Assembly (NCBI GenBank): GCA_004802705.1
Contig: SGPL01000763.1
Coordinates: 1 to 12,771, forward strand
Source: Bondarzewia mesenterica
Lineage: Eukaryota; Basidiomycota; Agaricomycetes; Russulales; Bondarzewiaceae
DNA: 12,771 bases
Reading direction: 5' to 3'
The notes under the pieces are model-generated. The model was given only the letters and a program-made list of their open reading frames with translations, searched no databases and had not been told where the DNA came from. The position numbers were made by a program, and so were the translations under genes. The stretch's first letter is position 1. Each line of letters begins with the position of its first letter. Of the stretch, positions 1 through 9,417 are shown piece by piece.

Positions 1-275
1 CCACTCACTTCCCTGCATTATGTTCACTTTCCGCCCTCTGTACTCTTCGTGGACTGTCAACCGAAGACAATTTCCACTGAGAATTGCATACGCTACGACT
101 TTCAACAGCTGTCTCGGACAAACTCTGGATCGCATCGTCGTCGACATACGTTCCCCCGTATTCGCACACGGTCAATTGTACACTGCTCTTTCTCGCGTTC
201 GACATCTTACTCCTCACGTCCGATGACTACGACGGATATGCTACCAATGTCGTTTACGAGCAATTGTTACTATAA
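1..275 (+). pseudogene. C-terminal remnant of a Helitron/PIF1-type helicase (frameshifted)
   Basis: The reading frame is open from the left edge (frame of position 20) to a TGA at 224-226. It encodes the end of an SF1B PIF1-like helicase: a segment resembling motif V (AYATTFNSCLGQTLDRIVVD), then RSPVFAHGQLYTALSRVR, which matches the family's motif VI region. The usual C-terminal ending (DDYDGYATNVVYEQLLL, stop at 273-275) lies in another frame, so an indel at about 205-222 broke the gene. In motif V the family's usual lysine-serine-glutamine stretch (before GQT) is replaced by SCL, which also suggests decay. PIF1-like helicases of this kind form the C-terminal half of RepHel proteins of fungal Helitrons, but no Rep domain is inside the window. 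A host PIF1 pseudogene is the alternative. The helicase assignment is firm; Helitron origin is inferred. Confidence 0.75.
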
Positions 276-332
276 TATAACTACCACATCTGCAAAGTTC
301 ACTCATCCGCAGGGTCCCCTTGTACTCTATAG

Positions 333-354
333 ACAGCGAGCGGCTGTGTTCTAG
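333..354 (+). mobile_element. Candidate Helitron 3' terminus (hairpin plus CTAG)
   Basis: About 60 nt after the helicase stop there is a 5-bp stem, ACAGC (333-337) and GCTGT (343-347), with a 5-nt loop. Three nt later comes CTAG (351-354). Helitrons end in CTRR shortly after a small hairpin, so the order and position fit. Against it, the stem is short, the gap from hairpin to CTRR is shorter than usual, and the next base is A rather than the expected T of an AT target. Treat as tentative. Confidence 0.25.
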
Positions 355-3300
355 ACCTCGTCATCGTGGAGCTAAATGTCTCGCCATGTTAGCGGATGCG
401 CGGGTGCAGAGAGAAGAGAGATATAAGCAAGGTATCTAAAATTTGGTATGTAGTTATTCCTTAGATGAGAGAGGTTGCCAGTTCGCGACTGGGCTCTAAG
501 AAAAGCTTCAGTTGAAAGCGTGAAGGACCCACTGAGTTCTATGATTGGAGAATAAGGTAGGTGGTGCCAAAATTCTTCCAATTTTGACATGGTGATATCC
601 ATTTTATTGTCCAGCAGGGTAAGAGTATCCTATGACGGATATGTACAGAACGGTTTACAAAACAAAACCCGCGCCGCCCGCCCGAACCGTGTTTGGCGTT
701 AATATAAGTAAGACGAGTTTGAGTCGCATGGACCACTATGGACCAACGTCGTAAAACTGGCGCCGGTACCGGTGTGCGTATTGCAGTGGATAACGCTTAG
801 AAGTGTCAGAATGCCATCAGTGATATCGCTTGAGCGCCTTCACAAGCTGCACACTAGAGCTATTCTTTGTTGATCAGTTGATCCCGCACCTGGCCGCACC
901 TGCTGTCTCCGTCGACTGGCATTAGGCAGATGCACGTCACCGCCTCCCGGCATTGCAGGTCGATCGCTGAGCTAGCAACGAAGTGAGTTTGTTGCGCTCC
1001 ACTTTGTGGCACTGAGTGCCGTACATGTACTTCTTTACTTCATTGTTGGAGAACGTTGGGTTAAGACGTTACATACTTACAAGTCAATAATGTATCGAGA
1101 GACGAGGTTGTGGGTGGTGCTGTTGGGGAAGTTAATTATTTAAATAACGGACGGAACTTCCTGTTCCGCCCCGCCACCATCTTCCATTCTCACTTTCAAC
1201 TGAGACTCACTAACGCTAGCATTTCGTCAGACAGAGCTGCGTTGAACGTTGAATTGAGTGACGGTTCACGCATATTATCTTCAGATTGTTCTATGAATGA
1301 AATGCTAGTCTAACTAACTTGCGGCATTCAAGTTTCTCGTGGAAACCATAAACGCATGCTTGAAGTTGATGTTACTTCAGTGCACGCATGACTTATCGAT
1401 GAGAGGATTATCCCGTGAGGAGAATCCTCGGCAAGCCTTTCTTAATCGAATTCGATTGAGGAAATGTCAGTGAAATCGTGATTTGAAGACCGTCGCGATA
1501 AGCCTTCCGAGTTTTTTGGACGCTAGCTAAACAAATACCTGTATGACTGTCGAGTAAGATACTACAAAATCGCTCAGTCTCTCCTCCAACGCAAGTATGA
1601 AGTTAGAAGCTGAAGTGCTGAGCACTGAAGAGCTTGAGGTCCTAAGGGCACTCACATGTCGCGACGGGCCTATAAAATGAGAGGTACGTAAGTTCATTTA
1701 GACATGATGCACATGTGGTACATCGAGTTGGGGTTGCAGTACTCAAGAAAGGGAGTGGACGTAAAGTTCGGTACTTGGAGGGAAAGAGCGAAGCTTATCG
1801 ATGGCGTTAAGTTGGAGGTGAGCGACGCCCCCATGACCACTGGAGCGAGATGAGAGGTCAGTAGAAGGCCCATAAAAGACATCGCCTGGCCGTCGTTGCG
1901 GGAATGATGTTGCTCGAAGGCTATCGAGAAGCTGCTTTTGGTGCCGACCGGAAACAAGCGAGACGGATATACGTAGTTACAGCGCTTCATCGAGCTGGAG
2001 CGGAGACGTGGAAGTCGATCACGGTGCATAATTGCAAAGAAGGGTGGATGGCTTCGGAGGTCTAAACTTAACTTGTACATCTAGAACGATTGCGATTGGA
2101 GCTGATGAATACATGCTTTGTGCCAATTACTTACTACGATTACGACGATGTGGCGATTTCGTGACGGAATTCGACGTGAAAGAATTTGCGGGCGATGGAA
2201 TGCGGGATATGAATTGATCATATCCGAGACGTCAGAGCGCTCGTCATAGAGGGATCAGATCACCAGAGCGGTTGCTGGATGAAAATCATGGTTCGGCTGG
2301 AGAAGCTGTAGAGGAAGTGCAGACGCAGGATGGTGTCAATAGTTTCGACGAGGGAGAGAAGCTCGGGCGTTGTCGGGATACAGGCGCCAGGATATCACCG
2401 GCGCCAGTAGAACCTATGGAAATCCAATGAATAGAAAGACGAACCCAGTGCTGGGGAAAGCGGAGCGACCAATTTTTGGAAGGAGACTTGAAGTGGCGAA
2501 TAAGTAGTTGGGATACAGAAATTGAAATATGGAAAGATACCGCAAGAGCATTAAAAAGCGGAAGGGGATGGGAAAATTGAATGCGCATAGAGGCCATATT
2601 GATGTTTATTTCAGCGAACAAGAGACAGAGGAGTAAGGACGGATGGCAGCCCATCAGCCTTTCGCATCAGCGAAGGGAAGTGATTGAAAACAAATTCAAA
2701 CCTTTGTAAATGAACGATCTGTAAGGCTATTGGGGAAGTGGGGCAGCTAAAGACGACCTAGAAGGTCCGAGGGGAGACAGTGCTTCGCGGATCGGGGAAG
2801 TAGTGGAAAAAACATGGCCGTGTGGGAATCAAATTCACTGTAGGGTTTGTCCTAGAGGAGGATGTTATTCAAGTGAAGATATCGAACAAAGGAAGCCGAG
2901 ACCAAACAAGGATCTGTTCAGACTTAACTTGAGAGTCGATAAGTAGTCGTAGGCGCGCGTTCCGGGAGTTACAGAAGGATAAGCAGAGCTCTCAATTTTG
3001 TTTCGTAGTTGAGGCTGAGCATCACGAGGGATGAAACAACAGGCCTCTGAGGGTGCCCAGAGGTTGGGATGGCGTTGGGAGATGTGGAAGCACTTGTTGG
3101 ATGGAGCTGTGCACGTATACCGTGACGTACTTAGTCCTCGCAGTGCAGTGTCAAACTTCAGAACTTCCGGACATCGCTTGATGTAACTGGACTGATGGTC
3201 CCTGCGCGGTACGATGCTGCATTGGACGAAACTATTTCAGTTCTATGGACCGCATACTTACTGCGACAGGGCCCAGGGGTCAGTACAAAAAATGTGGGGA

Positions 3301-3530
3301 AAGATCACGGAAGGCTCAAGCATGCACATGAAGAAGAAAAAATGGTGGGCCATCAAAGAACATCGACAGCAGATCAACGGAGAGATCAAAGTTGAAAGCG
3401 ATGCGCAGAGTCTGCACAGCAGGTAGAAAAATAGAGAGGGGGATCCGGGAAAGTCAACGGAGGAAGGATCACTAAGTCGGCTAAGCAAGATATCTTAGAT
3501 TATTACGCGACCCTTTTAATTGAACCTATC
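355..3530. other. Gene-poor interval with no supportable coding sequence
   Basis: No frame gives a recognisable domain or a convincing exon chain. The longest frames (128 codons on the minus strand at 1694-2080, 122 codons minus at 2286-2654, and 40-70 codon frames on the plus strand) have no family signature. From about 2230 to 3480 the + strand is visibly rich in G and A. Small structures seen: a 12-bp AT palindrome near 1137-1150, a 7-bp inverted repeat (GAGGATT 1403-1409, AATCCTC 1433-1439) followed by a 14-bp perfect palindrome at 1444-1457, and a TATAAAA at about 1671. It could be decayed transposon sequence, but I cannot identify an element. Confidence 0.6.
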
Positions 3531-3531
3531 C

Positions 3532-3646
3532 CAGCTCCGTCGCCCTGGTCTCTTCCCAACCGCCCTCTGCGCTCCTGCCTTTCCCGACTTTCTTCTCCCC
3601 TCCCAACATCATCCCCACCAATCTTCCCTTGCTCTCCGCCACGAGA
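3532..3646 (+). promoter_or_regulatory. Pyrimidine-rich core promoter / 5' UTR
   Basis: About 115 bases immediately upstream of the ATG at 3647 are dominated by C and T with almost no G runs, in sharp contrast to the purine-rich DNA just before it. CT-rich tracts next to transcription starts are typical of well-expressed filamentous-fungal genes. No TATA box is evident. The abrupt change of composition at about 3520-3530 marks the left boundary of the gene. Confidence 0.55.
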
Positions 3647-6148
3647 ATGTCGGTGCGACACGGCAATGCCGCAGCACACCATCCCCAGTCACTTCCTTCC
3701 TTTGCTCAAGCTTTTAGCAGCACTTCTCTAGACAAACTATCGGCGCATAACAACGCTCTCCCACCAATCCAGTCTCAAGCGCCTTTAGATAACGGTCGCT
3801 CCCAGCGTGAATCGCCTCCTCAAGATTCCGTTTCGCAGTTTGTAGCAGAGCACGGACAGTCACGCCGCAATGGGAGGAAACGTTCACACCCCGATAGTGC
3901 GCCCGGTCCCCGCGACGAGCAAGGCTCGGATTCTCTGTACGCATTCTCTCCTCTTTGAAAAATATTTATAATCTCGTTCTCACACCATTATCACACGCGC
4001 AGCACTCGTCAATCTCCTCGCTTGATCCGTGTCAAGGAAGAGCAGGATGAGCTCATTGATGATCCCTCCCCTCCTCCACCTCATCTGTCTAGGTCGCAAT
4101 CCACTCTCGGTATTTGTACGAAAGAGAATGGAGCACTACCTCCCTCCAATGCTGCCCAACCCATTTCCAAGAAACGCCGTGTGACCGTCAGCGCTCCCGA
4201 AACTAACTCTCTTCATCCTATGGACACAAGCAATGCAACAATCATGTCCCCCATCGTCGTTGGACTTCCGGCCATGCGGGATGATCCCGCGGCGGTAGAC
4301 CAAGTGCGATCCATGCTCACAATCAAACAGAACCAAAAGGCGTTAATCGAGCAGAGGCGAGGAAGTCTTAGCGGTCCATCGTCGTCTCCAGTACACACGC
4401 ACTCTCACGTCTCTGTCAATGTTGTCAACGCCGCGAATGCGCCAAACCCACCAGGAGGACCTACGCCCCGCGGTGGGAGTGGGATCCGCAGCCCTAACCT
4501 TGGGACAACGAGGACGCGCAACTCCATGCCAGGTCCCGATGCTCCTCCGGCTTCTGCTCGCCAACCAAGTCCAAGTGGTCTCATTCTGGCCAGCCAACAA
4601 TCTGCCCCTCCGCATCCGCCACCCCAGCACCTGCCCGACATTTCATCGCACCCAAACCCCCCACATCCTGCTGCCCCAGGTCTTGGCAATACGCTACCCA
4701 ATGCGCTCCCGCCCCCACCAATTAGTTTCGCGCGACGACGTGCAGGCGGCGCGGGGAAGAAGAAACCAGCAGACATCGTTATTAGCCCACGAGATACGCA
4801 GTCAAACGCGCGTTTGCAGCCGGTTATCCAGAGTGCGCCCCCTATACCGCAAGGCGGAGGCCAAGCGGGCCTGAGCGGAAGATTCCCCATGGTGCTGCCG
4901 AGTTTGCCACCTGTGCTTGGCGCAGGACAGAGCGTCCGGCGCATGGCGCCAGGCAATGTACCGCCAACGCCTACACGTCTGTCGATGCGGGGTTCTATCG
5001 CTGCAGCTCCATCTATTGTGGTTCAACCGGCCAGTGCAGGAGAGCGTTCAAGCGGGGCGGCAGGCGGTGTGATTTCGGGGTACTCTCCACCCGCATCCGT
5101 ACCTATCGCCACGACTCTAGTTCCCCCGACTCCAGCTTCACTTCATCGTCCCGGGTATTCGTCGGATAAAGCGTCTTTCCTCGCCCCCTTCGAAGTCTTC
5201 TATGACGCACTCCGAGACGCAAAGGAGTTGAAAGGATGGCTTGGGGAGCAACTGCAGAAGTCCAACGCACTCACGCAGTCGTTGCAGCAACAGCAGGAAA
5301 TGTTGGAGCAGACTATCGAGGCGACGGTGGAGAAGCGTATAGGGGTTGTGCGAGAGGAAATATTTCTGTTGCGGAGGCAGGTGGAGGAGTTGCGGGATGC
5401 GCTGCAGATGGTGCGAGGTGAGAGTATGAGCTCTGTCAGGCGGCGGAGTCTGGCTGCTGGAGATGTTCCCATGCCATTGCCGATGTCGGCGCCGACGGGG
5501 AAGGGGTGGACGTCCTCATTCAGGGTTTCTCAACAGCCAACAGCGTCCCCTTCACATCTCAATGTCCCGTCGGATATGTATACCTTCCCATCTGTTGATC
5601 CACTTACCCGCTCCGATGCTGCTCCGCGTGCCGAGGCGAGTAGTCGAGGTGCTCTGTCGCCTGGTCCTCGCGAAAGGGATAGGGATAGGGACACGGATAT
5701 ACGGAATGGTGTTGGGGCCAAATCGAATGGCGGATCGCCTGTCCCTGCGCCGTTCGATCTCAGCCGACGTCAATCTGTCTCTGCAGTTCGAATGGATCCG
5801 CCGCCGCCACCGCCCCATTCGTCACATCTGCCTGACTCGTCGCCTGCAACGTCTGCGCGCGCTCGCGAGCTTTCATCCTCGTCTGCTGGTAACGCGAAGG
5901 GACCCAAGACCGTCACGCAGAAGTTAGCTCGTTTGTCTGACCGGCCGGGCCCTTTGCAGCGCCGTCCATCCTCGCAATATCAGCAGCAGCAGAAATCACG
6001 GGGCGAGGTGGATGAGCAGAGTCAAAAGTCACCGCCAGGGACGCAAAGTGTCGGTGCCAGCGGAATCACGCTGCTGGAGCGCAAACGAGGTTCCGTGGTT
6101 GAATCGTCCCCGAAAAGCGGGCCGGTGTCGCCGATGGACGAGAGCTAG
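3647..6148 (+). CDS. Large disordered coiled-coil protein, unknown function (2 exons)
   Basis: Exons are 3647-3936 and 4003-6148. The 66-nt intron runs from GTACGC to GCGCAG and removes an in-frame TGA, giving 811 aa. The second exon has no ATG at its left edge, so splicing from the upstream ATG is needed. Visible parts: a basic cluster RRNGRKR (residues 73-79); VKEE (107-110), which fits the SUMO consensus psi-K-x-E; KKRRV (153-157), an NLS-like cluster; a long Pro/Ser/Ala-rich disordered stretch to about 480; a charged helical segment of about 486-571 with heptad-like leucines and a QQQQ run, very likely a coiled coil; then a second disordered tail with an RERDRDRD run and a polyproline run. 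No enzymatic or DNA-binding domain was recognised. The layout suggests a nuclear scaffold or regulator that self-associates through the coiled coil, but that is inference. The gene model is firm; the function is unknown. Confidence 0.85.
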
Positions 6149-7101
6149 AATCTAAGATGCCGGTGGAGGGTCTACATGGCCAGCGCGATAATGTACGCCG
6201 TGATAAAATGACCTGACATCTGAAGATCTGACGTTCGTCTCTCGAGGTAGTTGCTTTGAGTTTGTGGATTGGACTGTGCCCACCATTTCTGTGCCATTTT
6301 TTTNTATTCCATCTGTGTCTATTTTATGGTGTTCATCTGGTTTGTTCTTTTATTTCCGGCTGATGTGGGGTGATTGGCCATGGTGGAAACACCAGACGAC
6401 GGTTATGGATCTTCTTGGTTGCCTTTCCCTTTCGTTGTCTTGCCGAGCATATTCATCGCATTCACTATGTAATATTTAGACAGTGTACTATCAACGTTGC
6501 TTCCCCGTTTTCTTTGCTTTTGCTCAAATATTGGTCTGATTTCTTACACTGGACTTTTGTCTGGAAGTTGACCGTTGGGGAGCCGATGTGCCGCGGACAT
6601 TCCGTATTCAACGACGTTTGCCTTTTTTGGACTTTACACGCCTTGTTTTCTGGATATGGTAAGTGCCTTTCTATTTTCAGCGACGGGGATGGCCGCACTC
6701 TGGCAGTATTTGTGCTCGCTGTGTGCGTGCCGCCTCCATCCAAATATGTTCCCGGTTTTTTCTTTCCCTTCGTCTCTTGCTCTGAAAAATTACTGACAGA
6801 TGCCTTTCTGTCTTGGATAGAATTATCCCACCCCACAGTTCATCAAAGTCTTGGTTGAAAGGCGAAGACGGACCGCTGCGCGATCAGTGTACACTTGTGC
6901 TGCCCGCCATGAGCCAAAAAGGACTTGACAGCCCGATTGGGAGCCACGGGTCATCTACGAACATGTTCAGAGCTCCCGTCCTTCATCTCAACTCTCTCCA
7001 AACTACCCTGCGTTGACCAGTAGCACAAGTCCCGGTCTTCAAAGCTTCATCCTTCCCGCCGGCCAGCTTCTGGTACCCCACTGTTTGACTCTGTTACGAT
7101 C
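6149..7101. other. Intergenic region between the coiled-coil gene and the amylase gene
   Basis: This 953-bp stretch should hold the 3' UTR of the upstream gene and the promoter of the amylase. It is T-rich on the + strand, with a poly-T run broken by an unresolved base at 6304. Frames of up to 162 codons (6370-6858) show no domain, are rich in Phe, Leu and Cys as expected from T-rich noncoding DNA, and overlap a comparable minus-strand frame. The last 100 bases or so before the amylase ATG are moderately C/T-rich. No TATA box or known operator was recognised. Confidence 0.6.
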
Positions 7102-9150
7102 ATGCATTTGGCAATATCTCTTCTGTGTTCTTCGCTGTTTGCCGTCCTTGCTTATGCTGCCGGTGCAGAGCAGTGGCGGTCGAGATCGATATATCAAGTG
7201 AACGCCCCTCCTCATCTATTTTTCGCTTGTGCGTGAATTCTGACCTGACCGCCCAAAGCTTGTCACGGATAGGTTTGCTACGACGTATGACAGCGCGCTT
7301 GCATGCGACACTGAGGCACGCCGATATTGCGGCGGGACGTGGAAGGGCATCACGAATCATCTGGACTATATACAGAATATGGGCTTTGACGCCGTCTGGA
7401 TATCTCCCGTCTCTGCGAATCTCGAAGGCAAAACTGCGCATGGCGAAGCTTTTCACGGGTGGTTATTCCTGGTCTTTTGATTACGGACTGATCTCAGCGC
7501 GCATATACTGCCATATTGACCATGATTTGACTTCAGATACTGGACTCAAAACTTCTCGTCTCTCAATCATCATTTTGGTACGGCCGAGGACCTCAGGGAC
7601 CTCAGTGATTCCCTGCACAAGCGTGAGATGTATCTCATGTTCGACATTGTCATCAACCACATGGCTGCGCCCGCTCTTCCCAGCCGCAACTTCACCTACG
7701 ACAACTTTTTCTACCCCTTCACCAAAGCATCCTACTTCCATAAGCAATGCTTCATTCAGGGAGACTCAGACCAGAACAAAACTGAGCAGTGCTGGCTCGG
7801 AGAGACTTCGCTCCCGCTGCCGGATCTTGATACGGAGAACACCGAAGTCGTGGACATACTGAACGTGTGGATAGAACGTCTCGTGAAGGAATACAAGGTT
7901 GATGGGATTAGGATCGATACGGTGAAGCATATCAGAAAAGATTTTTGGCCCCATTTTGCAACTTCCGCGGGTGTGTTCACGCTTGGGGAGGTGCTTCATA
8001 ACGAGACGTCATACATTGCACCTTACACTGGTACGAAACTGTCATCTAAGGGACCTGTCCGCATTTTTTCTCACCTAGGTAAATAATACCCCCCTCAAGA
8101 GGTCATCGATGCCGTCCTAGATTACCCTTCGTGGTTCCCGATCGTTCAGGCGTTCCAGAGTCCGAATGGCAACATCCAGGAGCTCGTCAACTCAATCACT
8201 CTTGCCCAACGAACTTACAAGAATGGGTTGTTTCTCTCCGGTTCGTTCATTGAGAACCACGATCAACCAAGGTTCCGGTCGTTCACGCAGGATGATGCGG
8301 TGAGTGTGGAATGCCAATTGTTGCAGAAGAAATTGCTCATTGTTTTATGCAGCTCGTGCGGAATGCCATGATGCTGCCCTTTATACATGACGGCATGCCC
8401 ATCGTTTATTATGGTATGCGTCTTGATTCTATCTTGAGAAACCAGGATTTCTAAGCTTCATCATAGGTCAGGAACAAGGATATGAGGGTAGAGCCGACCC
8501 TTCAAACCGTGAAGCGCGAGTGACTTTCTATCTTGGTGTGTAAAATCTCTCGCTGAATCCCACCTCTAGGCTTTGGTCGTCGGCGTACCAGGAAGAGAAA
8601 CCACTTGTCGCTCTTTTCAAGTCACTCAATTCTGCTCGCAAAAGCGCCATCGACTCGTCCCATGAATATCTTTCCACTCCGGTATTTAACCTACCCGCAA
8701 CGGCCTGCCCATCTGTTCTGTTTACTTACTTTTTGTTTTCTGCAGATGAGGTTTCTCGCAGTCCAAAATCAGTCCTTCGCAATTTCCAAACCTCCACTAC
8801 TAGGCCTTTTCACCAACATCGGCTCAAAAACCTCCAAGGACGTCATCTGGAATGTTCCCGACGCCGGGTTCGACTCGAACGAGCCCCTCGTGGACATTCT
8901 CACTTGCACCAAGCTCAACGCCGACGTTAAGGGCGGCGTGCGCATGCACGCAATGTACGGCATGCCGCGGATGATCATGCCGAAGAAGGCGATTGCGAAC
9001 GGAAGCATGCTGTGTCCGGAGATTATCATGGTACAGCAGGCCATAAGCGCGAGCCATAGCGCGAGGGAGAAATTAGGGGGGATGGCGAAGTGGGCATTGG
9101 TGGGCGTAACCTTGGCATTTTTAATCGGGGTGAGAGGACTGTGGAGCTGA
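7102..9150 (+). CDS. Secreted, probably GPI-anchored GH13 alpha-amylase (8 exons)
   Basis: Exons 7102-7197, 7259-7458, 7537-8030, 8100-8299, 8353-8413, 8467-8515, 8570-8681, 8746-9150 join in frame to 538 aa. Introns are 53-78 nt; six are GT-AG and the sixth (8516-8569) is GC-AG. The protein hydrolyses internal alpha-1,4 bonds of starch or glycogen-like glucans, judged by family. A signal peptide covers residues 1 to about 20. GH13 regions are intact: FDIVINH (134-140), LPDLD (193-197), GIRIDTVKH with nucleophile D226, GEV with acid/base E250, and FIENHD with D318. Calcium ligands expected from Taka-amylase are present (N139, E182, D195, H230). Disulfide pairs C48/C56, C170/C184 and C458/C494 are kept; a third known pair is lost on both sides. 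N-glycosylation sequons occur at N150, N179, N254, N412 and N489. The last 20 residues or so (ALVGVTLAFLIGV then RGLWS) form a hydrophobic tail like a GPI signal. No starch-binding CBM20 is present. A related alternative role is GPI-anchored alpha-glucan processing at the cell wall. Confidence 0.92.
8516..8569 (+). other. GC-AG intron (intron 6 of the amylase gene)
   Basis: This intron starts GCGAGT and ends CTCTAG, 54 nt, with a CTGAAT branch-point-like motif about 15 nt before the acceptor. Splicing here restores the conserved NREALW motif of fungal alpha-amylases (residues 364-369) and keeps the frame. The only in-phase GT donor (8540) would leave a 30-nt intron, too short for this gene, and would insert eight extra residues into the motif. 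Inferred from protein homology, not from transcripts. Confidence 0.75.
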
Positions 9151-9417
9151 AACTTGGACTGGGACTTGCAACTGGAATGGAGAGCAGCTGGTACAGATTC
9201 GTGATTTTTAGATTGTATCAACTTACTCGGTTTGTATTTCCTCCGGACATGCCTATGATTTTGAACACACACAGTACTGTACGATTTCGACCAATTCGCG
9301 CTGTGGCGTAGATCACGTGATTTATAAGCATTCTGATGGTTCGCGCTGAGCTTTGTTGTCGTGGGGCACCGGCTGTTCAGTCTCGCTTGGCTGCAGGCAG
9401 CTTCAACATTCAACGGC
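9151..9417 (+). promoter_or_regulatory. Amylase 3' UTR and scm3-like promoter with palindromic E-box
   Basis: The two genes are tandem and 267 bp apart. A perfect 10-bp palindrome, ATCACGTGAT (9312-9321), contains the E-box CACGTG and overlaps by one base a TATA-like TTTATAAG (9321-9328). It lies about 97 bp before the ATG at 9418, a good position for a core promoter element. CACGTG is bound by bHLH factors of the Cbf1 or USF type. The assignment to transcription of the downstream gene is by position. Confidence 0.5.

Noticed and set aside
1694..2080. 128-codon minus-strand frame
   Set aside because: No recognisable family, no promoter or splice support, and equal-looking short frames on the other strand.
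2286..2654. 122-codon minus-strand frame with a hydrophobic N-terminus
   Set aside because: It is complementary to purine-rich DNA, which yields Ser/Leu/Pro-rich translation by chance; no domain is seen.
4405..4956. 183-codon minus-strand frame, Gly/Pro-rich
   Set aside because: Antisense shadow of the Pro/Ser-rich part of the coiled-coil protein gene.
6370..6858. 162-codon plus-strand frame between the two genes
   Set aside because: T-rich noncoding DNA gives Phe/Leu/Cys-rich translation, no domain, and a competing minus-strand frame of similar length.
8605..8745. Upstream extension of the last amylase exon as a separate ORF start
   Set aside because: This part lies in another frame of exon 7 and across the intron 8682-8745; the conserved protein requires splicing.
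8867..8882. GGGTTCGACTCGAAC resembling a tRNA T-arm
   Set aside because: It lies inside the amylase coding exon and no acceptor, D or anticodon arms are found around it.
9361..9417. GTG-initiated N-terminal extension of the scm3-like ORF
   Set aside because: A fungal nuclear gene would start at the first ATG (9418); the extension shows no conservation I can recognise.
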